From Salinicola endophyticus (GTDB lineage Bacteria; Pseudomonadota; Gammaproteobacteria; Pseudomonadales; Halomonadaceae): DNA of 64,000 bases. Below, in pieces: positions 51,774-61,125 of the stretch. The notes under the pieces were generated by a model. It was given only the letters and a program-made list of their open reading frames with translations, was not told the origin of the DNA and ran no database searches. How positions within the stretch are numbered: position 1 is the first letter of the stretch; each line of letters starts with the position of its first letter. The position numbers were made by a program, and so were the translations under genes. The DNA lies in contig NZ_PZJO01000001.1 of assembly GCF_003206575.1 (NCBI RefSeq), positions 398,720 to 462,719 on the forward strand, read 5' to 3'.

Positions 51774-52967
51774 TCAGAAGCTATAGGATGTCTGAAAAAG
51801 CAGCATATTCCAGCGCCTGGTCGTCTCTTCGTCACTCTCGTTGTCCTGCCTTGGGAGCCATGCGGTGCCATCGACATGATGCCACTCCGCCTGAACCATC
51901 CATCTCGAACTGAGCGACCATTTGATGCCGGTTGACAAGTCTCGCGCAAATCTGGAATAGCTCGGCCCTCTACCTTCACTCGCATAGCGGCTACCCTCCC
52001 GATCATTTCTATCACTCACCGTCTGATCATAGCGAAGCAACCACTGCCAGTCTGGCGTCAGGCGAAACTGATATTGCACATACCAGCTTTCCCCGTCGGC
52101 AGTGCTGTTATAGATATCATTATCGAAATCTTTCAGCTCTTTATGCTGATATTCATACTCAGCCGTCAAACTCCATCTTTCTGCATTGTACTGCGCAGAC
52201 AAAATGACCGGCTGAAAAACAAACTCCCCTTTAGCACTCGGGTTCTGCCGCGACTGGAATGAAGACCTGACCCTGGCAGCACTGACACCCAAGTTGACAC
52301 GACCGCCGTCGTGGGCATAAAGCACCTGCAAAATGGAGGAAATCCGACCATCCAGGGAGGGCTTGGTTGGAGATAGAGATATCTCGGCATCGCCATTGAC
52401 CTGGGGAATACCTAACCCCCCTTGGATATATAGCGTCCCCCTAGAGAAGCGTTCTTCGTCATAAACCGTGATGCCATCGGATGCCAGTCCCAGCGAGCGA
52501 CTTCTATCGAAATAGATGGACTGAGGCAACAGAATGCCGGCACGGGTCGAGGGCACGTCACGGGTTTGATTATAGATACCAAACGGATTCTTGAACCTGC
52601 CTACTTGGAGTCCAAGGACGCGCCGCTCTCCCGAGAGCAGTTGATAGTCGATGACACCGTAATCGAGAGTCGGCTTCCAGGCATCGCCGTACCCCCCCGC
52701 CTTGCGACTCAGCACCTGTCCCGCTACGAGTACGTTGCTGCGCGGCCGGAAGGAGGCGTTGAGTCCCAGTTCGGTATACTCCAGGCTTCCGGTATCGCGA
52801 CTGCTCGGACCGAAGAAGTCGTTGTGATCGGTCAAGATCAGTGCCTGACTCATGAAACCGTGGACCTGGAAGGTGTCCGGCATTTCCACGGCCTGCGCCT
52901 GAGCCGCGAACGTCACACCCAGCACACTCAGCCAGCGCTGCGTCGCGCTTCGCAATACATTAATCAA
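51774..52967 (-). CDS. Outer-membrane beta-barrel (porin-like) protein, second module
   Basis: A 397-residue protein with signal peptide (ending AAQAQAVEM), repeated amphipathic strands and C-terminal Phe (LLFQTSYSF). It parallels the barrel at 33334-34494 in size and operon context rather than showing strong sequence identity. The likely start is TTG 52967, overlapping the upstream gene's stop by eight bases; no ATG is available before the signal peptide. Translation is probably coupled. No named family is recognised. Confidence 0.8.
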   Translation of the reverse strand: MINVLRSATQRWLSVLGVTFAAQAQAVEMPDTFQVHGFMSQALILTDHNDFFGPSSRDTGSLEYTELGLNASFRPRSNVLVAGQVLSRKAGGYGDAWKPTLDYGVIDYQLLSGERRVLGLQVGRFKNPFGIYNQTRDVPSTRAGILLPQSIYFDRSRSLGLASDGITVYDEERFSRGTLYIQGGLGIPQVNGDAEISLSPTKPSLDGRISSILQVLYAHDGGRVNLGVSAARVRSSFQSRQNPSAKGEFVFQPVILSAQYNAERWSLTAEYEYQHKELKDFDNDIYNSTADGESWYVQYQFRLTPDWQWLLRYDQTVSDRNDREGSRYASEGRGPSYSRFARDLSTGIKWSLSSRWMVQAEWHHVDGTAWLPRQDNESDEETTRRWNMLLFQTSYSF

Positions 52968-53394
52968 TGTCGATCACCCGAACCTGATTCGTCAGTTCTG
53001 AACGGTAGGCGTAGCCGATGCCACCAGGCGTGGTGGCCACGGCCTTCACCATCTCCGCCGCCGTGGCGACCTCGTTCGGCGCCTGTCCGGTACCGGAAAA
53101 GACAGCCCTGTCCCAGGCCAGACGAAGTTGATGGGGATAGACACCGAGTATCTTTTTGGCAAAGGCCTCGTGCAGCGGGTCGCCGTCCGGCAGCACGAAG
53201 ACGTGTATCGCCTGCCCATCGGCCAGGGTCCGTTGGCGCATGGCGAAAATCGCCCTGACAGTCTCCAGCGATAAAGAGCTCTGAATGACTGATGGGTTGG
53301 CGATCAGGACCACCATAGGGTCGTCGCCGCGGCTCTTGACGGTAAAGAGAAGCGCCGCTACGAGGCAGATACAAGCGATCAGCGGTTGCCGCAT
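52960..53394 (-). CDS. Small periplasmic phosphate-binding-like protein, second module
   Basis: A 144-residue secreted protein (signal peptide from MRQPLIACICLVAALLF) homologous to that at 32907-33323: IFAMRQRTLADG, AVFSGTGQAP, VATAAEMVKAV and PGGIGYAY align with the first. It is first in the operon here but second in the other locus. ATG 53394 is preferred to the longer frame from 53508 because it begins the signal peptide. Confidence 0.85.
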   Translation of the reverse strand: MRQPLIACICLVAALLFTVKSRGDDPMVVLIANPSVIQSSLSLETVRAIFAMRQRTLADGQAIHVFVLPDGDPLHEAFAKKILGVYPHQLRLAWDRAVFSGTGQAPNEVATAAEMVKAVATTPGGIGYAYRSELTNQVRVIDID

Positions 53395-53943
53395 GTCATG
53401 CGACTCCGCAGCTCGATCCCCTGGATGCTTATTGTTGGTCTGCTCATCACCAAGGACACGTTCGACTCCGAAATTGACCGTCGCGCTACCGCAATGCCGG
53501 CCTCCCACGCCACTCCTTGCGGAGACACTCCTCCGGAGTAACTCGGACTTCTCAGACCTAAAATAACAGCTTGTATCATTTTTATCTCATCGAGTGACCT
53601 GCAAAAGATAGTCATCAAAGCGTCATGGGAAATGGCAACGCTGTCCGCGGCAGACAGCGCAACCTCAGGTTCGGTGGAGACCGGCGGAGAAAAATGAAAA
53701 AGGTCTGTGTGACACCGCGCCGCGACGCGCGGGATGAAGACACACAAGTGCAGGGTATCTCTCTGCGCGACGCGGCTGGCGGCAAGGGCGTGCGGGTCGC
53801 CCGACCATGACCTAACCTAGAGGTGTGATGCGGCACGTCGCGTCAACGCTTCGGGCCACACCAGGCCCGGCGATACGTGGCAGCGGCTTTGGCACCGCGG
53901 CCCATCATACTGCCCCCGGACGACCCCAAGGATGAGGAAGACC
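53395..53943. other. Gap without a recognised gene
   Basis: Between the second module and hemerythrin I see no supported gene. The segment 53540-53610 is AT-rich and is the likely promoter zone for the leftward module. The right half returns to the high GC of the rest of the window. Confidence 0.5.
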
Positions 53944-54384
53944 ATGACCATTTTCGAAGCCCTGCGTGAAAGTCACGACAAACAGCGCCAGCTGCTGGAA
54001 TTGCTGGTGAAGACCCACGGCGACAGCGAAGGCCGCGACGAGCTGTTCAAGCGCCTGCGCGCCGAGCTGGAGAATCACGCCGCCGCCGAGGAGCGTGCGC
54101 TCTATATCCCGATGATGGAGTACGACATGACGCAGGAAAAAGCGCGTCATAGCGTCGCCGAGCATCATGAGATCGATGAGCTGATCGAGACCCTGGAGAG
54201 CACCGAATACGACTCTCCGGGCTGGCTGGCGAGCGCCAAGAAGCTGCAGCACCTGGTGACGCACCATCTGGAAGAGGAGGAGCAGGAGGTGTTCCAGCTC
54301 GCGGGCCGTGTGCTCGACGATGCCCACAAGACCTCGCTGGCCGAGACCTATCAGCAGGAGATGGAGACGCGTCGCGCCAGTTGA
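53944..54384 (+). CDS. Hemerythrin HHE-domain protein
   Basis: A 146-residue four-helix protein with the hemerythrin-like ligands in HDKQRQL, ENHAAAEERALY, HHEIDEL and HHLEEEEQEVF, which can form a non-heme di-iron centre. Such proteins bind O2 or NO or act in stress responses. ATG 53944 is chosen because GAGGAA lies six bases before it; ATG 53932 is the alternative. Confidence 0.9.
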   Translation: MTIFEALRESHDKQRQLLELLVKTHGDSEGRDELFKRLRAELENHAAAEERALYIPMMEYDMTQEKARHSVAEHHEIDELIETLESTEYDSPGWLASAKKLQHLVTHHLEEEEQEVFQLAGRVLDDAHKTSLAETYQQEMETRRAS

Positions 54385-54399
54385 GCCTTCGCTCCAGCA

Positions 54400-54433
54400 G
54401 GCGTCGCCGCCCTACCCCTGGCGCGGCGACGCC
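54400..54433 (+). terminator. Strong hairpin after hemerythrin
   Basis: GGCGTCGCCGC (54400-54410) pairs perfectly with GCGGCGACGCC (54423-54433). There is no T-run, so it is a terminator-like or stabilising hairpin. Confidence 0.5.
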
Positions 54434-54715
54434 CCTCTCGTCCCCCCGCTTGGCGCCAATCTCCCGCTGCCGACCTGGACCGCTTTCGCCACGCCTATAG
54501 GTCACTCTGCCAAGCCTCTTTTCTCCCTACTCTTGACGCGATATGCCATTGGCGCGGCACCGGGATCGTTCGGCGCCTCCCGCCTGCATCCCTGGCGGTG
54601 CCAGAGCCGTCAGTCGGTATTGCAAATTTTTCTCATTTGGGCAATCTATCAGGATCTGGCGAACCTCCGTCGCGCCTTGCCGTGGCGCCGCTACCGCTCA
54701 ACAAGGATGGATCCT
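54434..54715 (+). other. Gap before the lipocalin gene
   Basis: Nothing coding is supported. A short AT-richer patch at 54618-54655 (TTGCAAATTTTTCTCATTTGGGCAATCTATCAGGAT region) may contain the lipocalin promoter. Confidence 0.35.
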
Positions 54716-55297
54716 GTGCTGTTGCCTTCGAGTCTACCCCGTTATCCGCGCCTGACCTGGCTCGCCCCCTTCACGCTGCTGGCCGGCTGTACCGGCGTGC
54801 CGGAAGGTACTCAGCCGGTCACCGATTTCCGCATCGACCACTATCTCGGTCAGTGGTACGAGATCGCCCGCCTCGATCACGGCTTCGAGTCGGGTCTGGA
54901 GTGCGTCACCGCCAACTACAGCCTGCGCGACGACGGCGACATTCGTGTCATCAACCGCGGTTACGACCCCAAGGAGCAGCGCTGGGAGAGCGCCGAGGGG
55001 CGCGCCAGCTTCGCCGGCGAACCCGATGTCGGGCATCTCAAGGTCAGCTTCTTCGGCCCCTTCTATGCCGGTTACAGCGTGCTAGCGCTCGACCCGGACT
55101 ACCAGCATGCGCTGGTGGCAGGCCCCGACCGCGACTACCTGTGGATACTCTCGCGCCAGCCGACCATGCCTGCGGCTACCTATTCCGCCTATCTCGATCG
55201 CGCCCAGGCACTGGATTTTCCCGTCGACGAGTTGATCAGCGTCGAGCAGGACCCGGCGCACTGCCCGCCCCAGCCCGATACCCCCTCGGCGGGCTGA
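54716..55297 (+). CDS. blc: Bacterial lipocalin (Blc-type lipoprotein)
   Basis: A 193-residue outer-membrane lipoprotein with a lipobox (FTLLAGC) and the lipocalin GxW motif in DHYLGQWYEIARLDHGFE, NRGYDPKEQRWESAEGRASF and YAGYSVLALDPDY. The start is GTG 54716 (AAGGA seven bases upstream) or ATG 54707; the difference is three residues. Blc binds lipids such as lysophospholipids in membrane stress. It is followed 54 bp later by an SMP-30-like gene. Confidence 0.9.
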   Translation: MLLPSSLPRYPRLTWLAPFTLLAGCTGVPEGTQPVTDFRIDHYLGQWYEIARLDHGFESGLECVTANYSLRDDGDIRVINRGYDPKEQRWESAEGRASFAGEPDVGHLKVSFFGPFYAGYSVLALDPDYQHALVAGPDRDYLWILSRQPTMPAATYSAYLDRAQALDFPVDELISVEQDPAHCPPQPDTPSAG

Positions 55298-55351
55298 CGC
55301 TCGCCTACCCAGCCCCGGCCCCGTTCTCTTGCCGCCAAGGAGCTTCGCCAT

Positions 55352-56380
55352 ATGGACATGAACCGTCGCCACTTCCTCGGCACCAGCGCAGCGGTCGCTG
55401 CCACCGCCGCGCTTGCGCCCACGGCCTGGGCGCAGGACGCCGGCCCGACGCCGAGCCGCTATCCCGATCCCGCCTGGGAGGTGCTGGATGCGCGTTTCGA
55501 GCCCTACTATCTATTCAACACCCCGCTCGAACGGCACTGGTCGGACGGCCTGTGGCTGGAAGGGCCTGCGTGGAATGCGGTCGGGCGTTACGCGGTGTTC
55601 AGCGATATTCCGCGCGCCCGACAGATGCGCTGGGACGAAGCCAGCGGTACTGTCAGCGTGCTGCGCGAAGGTGTCGGCCATGCCAACGGCAACGCCTTCG
55701 ACCACCATGGGCGCCTGGTCGTCTGCGAACACTCGCCAGCGCGGGTGGTGCGCTACGAATGGGACGGCAGCGTGCGCGTGCTCGCCAGCGAGTTCCAGGG
55801 CAAACCGCTCAACGCGCCCAACGATCTGGTGGTCCTGCCCAACGACGGTGTGATCTTCAGCGACCCCGGCTATGGCGCCCATGTCGATTACGAGGGCAGC
55901 AAGCGCGCGCTGCAGCTGACGCCGGCGATCTACTACGTCGACGATACGCTCGACGAGCCGCAGCGGCTCAGCGACGAGCTGGCCAAGCCCAATGGCCTGG
56001 CGCTCTCCGCCGACGGCCGCTATCTCTATGCCAGCGACACCGCCCCCTCGCACTTCCCCGAGCTGCCCGCCTCGGTGTCGCGTTTCGCCCTGTCCGATGC
56101 CGGCCGCGCGCTGGGCGCGCGCGAGATGATCGTCTCCAGCCACGACGAGACCTACGACGGCATCGCCTTGGATGTGGATGGCAATCTGTGGGCGAGCGTC
56201 TCCGGCGGTGAGGGGCGCGACGGCGTCTCCATCTTCGCCCCCGGGGGTGAGCGTATCGGCCGTATCCGCCTGCCGGAAGTGTGCGCCAATCTCTGCTTCG
56301 TCGGCGCGCAGCGCAATCGCCTGCTGATGACCGCCAGCCGCTCGATCTACACCCTTTATACCAATGCCCGCGGCGTCTGA
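55352..56380 (+). CDS. SMP-30/gluconolactonase-like beta-propeller, Tat-exported
   Basis: A 342-residue protein with a twin-arginine signal (NRRHFLGTSAAVAA) and an SMP-30 six-bladed propeller. LEGPAW supplies the metal-binding Glu, NAPNDLVV the Asn, KPNGLALSADGRYLYASD the second Asn/Asp pair, and SSHDETYDGIALDVDGNLWAS follows. It should be a periplasmic calcium-dependent lactonase or related hydrolase; the substrate is not shown. Confidence 0.88.
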   Translation: MDMNRRHFLGTSAAVAATAALAPTAWAQDAGPTPSRYPDPAWEVLDARFEPYYLFNTPLERHWSDGLWLEGPAWNAVGRYAVFSDIPRARQMRWDEASGTVSVLREGVGHANGNAFDHHGRLVVCEHSPARVVRYEWDGSVRVLASEFQGKPLNAPNDLVVLPNDGVIFSDPGYGAHVDYEGSKRALQLTPAIYYVDDTLDEPQRLSDELAKPNGLALSADGRYLYASDTAPSHFPELPASVSRFALSDAGRALGAREMIVSSHDETYDGIALDVDGNLWASVSGGEGRDGVSIFAPGGERIGRIRLPEVCANLCFVGAQRNRLLMTASRSIYTLYTNARGV

Positions 56381-56575
56381 AGCGGGAGCCAGCGCGGGTG
56401 AGACTCCACCATGCTGATGGCTGCGGCGCTTTCAAGATGCGGCCACGCTTTTTCAGCCTGTCGACGGCCGCGCTTGTCGCGGCCGGGCAAGCGGGTAATC
56501 TGAGTAAACACCCTGTCACACCGAGGCCACGAGTGATCGAACCCGGTAACCTTTCCTTGCGCGCGCGTAACGCCC

Positions 56576-57565
56576 ATGTCCCTGCTCGATGACTGGCTGG
56601 CGCTGACCCTCGACGGAGCCGACCGCGCCCACCAGGGCCGGCTCGCCGGCGGGCACTATCGGACGCTCGCCCCCGGAGTGCTCGAACTGACCCCGACACG
56701 GCCCGCGGATCAGGCGCGCAGCGTGGTGATCTCGGCGGGTATCCATGGCAACGAGACGGCACCGATCGAGCTGGTGGGCGAGCTGCTCGCCGCGCTCGAG
56801 GCGGGCGTGGTGACGCTGGGCGCACCGCTGCTGGTGATTCTCGGCAACCTGCCAGCGATCCGCGCCGGTACGCGCTTCGTCGAGACCAACCTCAACCGCC
56901 TGTTCCGGCGCGATCTGGACGCCAGCGGCGACGAACCCGAGCGCGCGCGCCAACTGATGCAGCAGGTCGACGACTTCTATACGCGCTACCCGACGCGCCC
57001 ACTGCATCTCGACATGCACACCGCCATCCGCGACAGCCGCTATCCCCGCTTCGCCGTGGTGCCGTTCACCGAGCACCAGCCCAGCTCGCACTGGGCGGCG
57101 CTGGCTGGCGCAGAGATGCAGGCTGTGCTGCTGCAGCATCAGCACAGCTGGACCTTTTCGCACTATTCGCGTCACTATCACGCCGCCGAGGCCTATACCC
57201 TGGAACTGGGCAAGGTGCGCCCTTTCGGCGCCAACGATCTCGACGCCCTTGGCGGCATGCGCCGCTGTCTGGCGCAGCTGGCCGCGGGCCAGGCGCCCTC
57301 AGCGGGCCAGGTCGAGGCGCTGCACTTCTTTCAGGTCGCGGTCGAGCTGATGCGCGACCACCCCTCGTTCCGGCTCACCTTCGCCGAGGACGTCGCCAAC
57401 TTCACCGAATTCGCACCGGGGACGCGACTCAGCGAGGATGACAGCGGTGGCGGCTTCGTGGTCGGACCCGAGCCGCTGGCAGTGGTCTTCCCCAACGCCC
57501 GAGTCGAACTCAACGCCCGCGCCGCGCTGCTGGTACGACCCTGCGCCGCCCCTGGCGACGGTTGA
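56576..57565 (+). CDS. astE: Succinylglutamate desuccinylase
   Basis: A 329-residue zinc carboxypeptidase-like enzyme with AGIHGNETAPIE (His57, Glu60 as zinc ligands), TNLNRLFRR and HLDMHTAIRDSRYP (third ligand). It performs the last step of the arginine succinyltransferase pathway, N-succinylglutamate to glutamate plus succinate. The other ast genes are not in the window. The basic amino-acid transporter operon that follows fits an arginine/ornithine theme. Confidence 0.93.
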   Translation: MSLLDDWLALTLDGADRAHQGRLAGGHYRTLAPGVLELTPTRPADQARSVVISAGIHGNETAPIELVGELLAALEAGVVTLGAPLLVILGNLPAIRAGTRFVETNLNRLFRRDLDASGDEPERARQLMQQVDDFYTRYPTRPLHLDMHTAIRDSRYPRFAVVPFTEHQPSSHWAALAGAEMQAVLLQHQHSWTFSHYSRHYHAAEAYTLELGKVRPFGANDLDALGGMRRCLAQLAAGQAPSAGQVEALHFFQVAVELMRDHPSFRLTFAEDVANFTEFAPGTRLSEDDSGGGFVVGPEPLAVVFPNARVELNARAALLVRPCAAPGDG

Positions 57566-57957
57566 GACTGCGCTCACCGACGACGCGCGCCAGCCATTAT
57601 CTTCGACGGCGATCTCCGACTACGATCCACAGCTACGACCCAAGACTACGCTCTACAACCACGATCTACAGCGACGCTATCCAACAACGACAACGCCCGA
57701 GCAGGAGCACTCTGCCATGTCACATGTCTACCCTATTTCCCCCCCTCAACGGCCGGCCGCCATCGTCGTCGCCGCCAGAGGTCTCTGGCACCCGGCGCCG
57801 AAGCTGATAGAATCGCCGCATTTTTCCTAGCGCCCATTCCGGGATTTCGTTTCTCAGCCCGGCAAGGAGCCGCGCCGCTCACCCCGACTTTCGCGAGCCG
57901 GATGCCCGAGCACGCCGACACGACTCCTGCCAGCCAACTCATTCGGTGGACGACCAC
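57566..57957 (+). promoter_or_regulatory. Upstream region of the basic amino-acid transporter
   Basis: No gene is supported. 57600-57695 is a degenerate run of CTACGATC/ACAACGAC-like units resembling the leader at 8004-8135. A weak promoter-like TAGAAT lies at 57808-57813 with CTGGCA about 17 bp upstream. Confidence 0.35.
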
Positions 57958-58728
57958 ATGGCCACGACCCCCATCCCGCTCGAGGCGCGCGACATCAAGA
58001 AGCGTTTCGGCTCCCACGAGGTGCTCAAGGGCCTCTCTCTCGAAGCTCACAAGGGCGATGTCATCACCCTGATCGGGGCCTCCGGCTCGGGCAAGAGCAC
58101 CTTCCTGCGCTGCATGAACCTGCTCGAACAGCCCGACGAAGGCGAGCTGATCGTGCACAACGAACCGATTCACTTCCGGCCCACCAAGCACGGCCGCGAG
58201 CCCGCCGACTGGAAGCAGGTCGAGCGTCTGCGTGCCAAGCTCTCGATGGTGTTCCAGAACTTCAACCTGTGGTCGCACATGACGCTGCTCGAGAACGTCA
58301 TCGAGGCGCCGGTGCATGTGCTCAAGAAGCCACGCAAGCAGGCCATCGACGAAGCCCGGGCACTGCTCGACCGGGTCGGCCTGCTGGAGCGCGCCGACTA
58401 CTATCCGACCCAGATGTCGGGGGGCCAGCAGCAGCGCGGCGCGATCGCCCGTGCGCTGGCGATGGACCCCGAAGTGATGCTGTTCGACGAGCCCACCTCG
58501 GCGCTCGACCCGGAGCTGGTGGGCGACGTGCTCAAGGTCATGCGCGGGCTCGCCGACGAGGGCCGCACCATGATCCTGGTGACCCACGAGATCGCCTTCG
58601 CCCGCGATGTCTCGAGCCAGGTGATCTACCTGCACCAGGGCGTGATCGAAGAGTCCGGCACGCCAGCCGAGGTTCTCGACAACCCGCGCTCCGAGCGCCT
58701 GCGCCAGTTCCTGGCACCCAAGCACTGA
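57958..58728 (+). CDS. HisP/AotP-type amino-acid ABC ATPase
   Basis: A 256-residue ATPase with Walker A GASGSGKST, VFQNFNLWSHM, signature MSGGQQQR, Walker B VMLFDEPTS and VTHEI. The HisP-specific insertion (NEPIHFRPTKHGREPADWKQ) is present, which marks the histidine/lysine/arginine/ornithine class. ATG 57958 is preferred over the GTG at 57946. It heads a P-Q-M-J operon. Confidence 0.92.
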   Translation: MATTPIPLEARDIKKRFGSHEVLKGLSLEAHKGDVITLIGASGSGKSTFLRCMNLLEQPDEGELIVHNEPIHFRPTKHGREPADWKQVERLRAKLSMVFQNFNLWSHMTLLENVIEAPVHVLKKPRKQAIDEARALLDRVGLLERADYYPTQMSGGQQQRGAIARALAMDPEVMLFDEPTSALDPELVGDVLKVMRGLADEGRTMILVTHEIAFARDVSSQVIYLHQGVIEESGTPAEVLDNPRSERLRQFLAPKH

Positions 58729-58738
58729 GGCGGCCATC

Positions 58739-59455
58739 ATGATCGACCTGCAAGGCTACGGCCCGCGGCTGCTGGAAGGCGCCATGGTCACGCTGGAGCT
58801 GGCGCTGCTGTCGCTGGTGCTGGCGGTGGTCCTGGGGCTATTGACCGCCAGCGCCAAGCTCTCGCGTAACCGCGCCATCCACGCCATCGGCACCCTCTAC
58901 ACCACGCTGATTCGCGGCGTGCCCGACCTGGTGCTGATGATGCTGCTGTTCTACGGCGGCCAGATCGGCATCAACATGCTCACCGACCAGCTCTACGACG
59001 CCTTCGATATCGACATCTTCATCAACGTCGATGCCTTCATCGCCGGCGTCATCACCATCGGGCTGATCTTCGGTGCCTACATGGGCGAGACTTTCCGCGG
59101 CGCCTTCCAGTCGGTCGAAGAGGGCCAGATGGAGGCCGCCCGCGCCTACGGCATGAGCCCATGGCTGGCGTTTCGCCGCGTGCGCTTTCCGCTGATGATG
59201 CGCCATGCGCTGCCGGGGATCGGCAACAACTGGATGGTACTGCTGAAGACCACTGCGCTGGTCTCGATCATCGGTCTGACCGACATGGTGCGGGTCGCCG
59301 CCGAGGCCACCAAGGCGACCCATGAGCCGTTCCTGTTCATGCTGCCGGTGGCGGGGATCTATCTGCTCATCGCCTCACTGTCGGAGTGGGGCTTCGCCAA
59401 GCTCAGCAAGCGCTACAGCACCGGTTTCGGGGAGGCCAGCGAATGGACCAACTGA
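58739..59455 (+). CDS. HisQ-type ABC permease
   Basis: A 238-residue inner-membrane permease of the HisQ/AotQ type, with about five helices and the EAA loop GQMEAARAYGMSPWLAFRRVRFP. It lies 10 bp after the ATPase and overlaps the HisM-type gene by 13 bp. Confidence 0.92.
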   Translation: MIDLQGYGPRLLEGAMVTLELALLSLVLAVVLGLLTASAKLSRNRAIHAIGTLYTTLIRGVPDLVLMMLLFYGGQIGINMLTDQLYDAFDIDIFINVDAFIAGVITIGLIFGAYMGETFRGAFQSVEEGQMEAARAYGMSPWLAFRRVRFPLMMRHALPGIGNNWMVLLKTTALVSIIGLTDMVRVAAEATKATHEPFLFMLPVAGIYLLIASLSEWGFAKLSKRYSTGFGEASEWTN

Positions 59456-60174
59456 ATGCCTGGTTCACCCAACTGCTCGCGGGCAATGCGATCTTCACCG
59501 CCAATACCCTCGGCTTCTACTGGAACGGCCTGGTCACCACGGTGCAGCTGGTCTTCCTGTGTCTACTGCTGGGCATCGTGCTGGCGGTGCCGTTGGCGAT
59601 CGGTCGCGGCTCCAAGCGGCCGTGGATCAAGTGGCCGATCTACGCCTACACCTATGTCTTCCGCGGGACCCCGCTGCTGATCCAGCTCTATCTGGTCTAC
59701 TACGGCGTGGTGTTCTTCAATGGCATCCAGGACACCATCTTCTGGGAGGTGTTCAAGGATGCCTTCTACCCGGCGCTGATCGCGTTCACGCTGAATACCG
59801 CGGCCTACACCACCGAGATCTTCCGTGGCGCGATCAAGAACACCGCCAAGGGCGAGATCGAGGCGGCCCGCGCCTACGGCATGTCCAAGGGCCTGATGAT
59901 GCGCCGTATCATCCTGCCCAGCGCCTTCCGCCGCGCGCTGCCCGCCTACGGCAACGAAGTGATCTTCATGCTCCACGCCAGTGCCGTGGCCAGTGTGGTG
60001 ACGATCATGGATCTGACCGGGGCGGCCTATTACGTCTACGCGCGCTTCTATGCGCCCTTCCCGGCCTTCATCTTCGTCGCCCTGATCTACCTCTGCCTGA
60101 CCTTCAGCATCATGTTCGTCTTCCGCCAGATGGAAAAACGCCTGCTGGCCCACCTGCGACCGCGCGGCGCCTGA
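59443..60174 (+). CDS. HisM-type ABC permease
   Basis: A 243-residue permease of the HisM/AotM type with FRGTPLLIQLYLVYYG and the EAA loop GEIEAARAYGMSKGLMMRRIILP. Start ATG 59443 lies inside the end of the HisQ-type gene. Together the two permeases form the membrane channel. Confidence 0.93.
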   Translation: MDQLNAWFTQLLAGNAIFTANTLGFYWNGLVTTVQLVFLCLLLGIVLAVPLAIGRGSKRPWIKWPIYAYTYVFRGTPLLIQLYLVYYGVVFFNGIQDTIFWEVFKDAFYPALIAFTLNTAAYTTEIFRGAIKNTAKGEIEAARAYGMSKGLMMRRIILPSAFRRALPAYGNEVIFMLHASAVASVVTIMDLTGAAYYVYARFYAPFPAFIFVALIYLCLTFSIMFVFRQMEKRLLAHLRPRGA

Positions 60175-60227
60175 GCGCGGTGGCAGCCACGACAACGACA
60201 CCCATGATCACAATGAGAACCGACGCC

Positions 60228-61049
60228 ATGACAAACTGGATCACCCAATCCCTGATCGCCGCCACCCTGATCATCGCGCCACTGGCCGCCACCCCGGCGC
60301 TGGCCGACGATAACCAGACAGTCCGCCTCGGCATCGACGTACCCTACGAGCCGTTCGTGATGCGCAACGCCGACGGCCAGCTCGAAGGCTTCGAGATCGA
60401 TCTCGGCAACGCGCTTTGCAAACGTGCCAAGCTCGACTGCACCTGGGTCGAACAACCCTGGGACGGCATCATCCCCGGCCTGCTGGCACGCAAGTACGAC
60501 GCCATCCTGTCGTCGATGGCGATCACCCCGGAGCGCGAACGCCAAGTGCTGTTCTCGCTGCCCTACTACAACACCCCGAGCGTCTGGATCACCGCGCGTG
60601 ATCGCGACATCGACATCGACGACAAGGCGTCGCTCAAGGGTCTTTCGGTGGGCGTACAGCGCGGCACCATCCGCGATGTCTATGTCACCCAGGAGTATGG
60701 CGACGTGCTCGACATCCATCGCTACGGCTCGTCCCAGGACGTGGTCAACGACCTCAAGGCCGGGCGTCTCGACCTGACCTTCGAAGACTTCCCGATCGCC
60801 GTCGATGCCATCGATTTCCGGGGCGACAACAGCCCCTACAAGCAGATCGGGCCGAGCATCAAGACGCCGACCTCGATCTTCGGCAAGGGTGCTGCGATGG
60901 CCTTCCGCAAGCGTGACAAGGCGCTGGCAGCGAAGTTCGACCAGGCGATCTGCGCGGTCTACGCCGATGGCACCTTCGACAAGCTGATGCACCAGTACTT
61001 CGACTACGACCTGTCCGTGCGCCCCAGCCAGCAGGATTGCGCCCAGTAA
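60228..61049 (+). CDS. HisJ/AotJ-type basic amino-acid binding protein
   Basis: A 273-residue periplasmic protein (signal ending PALADDNQ). RLGIDVPYEPFV, GFEIDLGNALCKR, the disulfide-forming Cys pair (LCKRAKLDC), WDGIIPGLLARKYDAILSSM and GVQRGT match the lysine/arginine/ornithine/histidine-binding family. ATG 60228 gives a clean signal peptide; ATG 60204 and 60213 are alternatives. It is probably the binding partner of the upstream HisQMP proteins. Confidence 0.9.
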   Translation: MTNWITQSLIAATLIIAPLAATPALADDNQTVRLGIDVPYEPFVMRNADGQLEGFEIDLGNALCKRAKLDCTWVEQPWDGIIPGLLARKYDAILSSMAITPERERQVLFSLPYYNTPSVWITARDRDIDIDDKASLKGLSVGVQRGTIRDVYVTQEYGDVLDIHRYGSSQDVVNDLKAGRLDLTFEDFPIAVDAIDFRGDNSPYKQIGPSIKTPTSIFGKGAAMAFRKRDKALAAKFDQAICAVYADGTFDKLMHQYFDYDLSVRPSQQDCAQ

Positions 61050-61125
61050 GCGCCCCCCGATGCGCCGGCGCGCCGCCCTTCCCGGTGGTGCGCCGCACGC
61101 CGCCACTCCGTGCCGAGGACTTCCC

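Noticed and set aside
53395-53508. Longer N-terminus for the second periplasmic binding-like protein
   Set aside because: The 38 extra residues would bury the signal peptide; ATG 53394 starts it directly.
56490-56520. Possible third copy of the MITE-like right end (GTAAACACCCTGTC)
   Set aside because: Only about 12 bases agree and the neighbouring sequence does not continue the match.
59322-60203. In-frame extension that would fuse extra sequence to the HisJ-type binding protein
   Set aside because: It overlaps the permease genes in another frame; the signal peptide begins at 60228.
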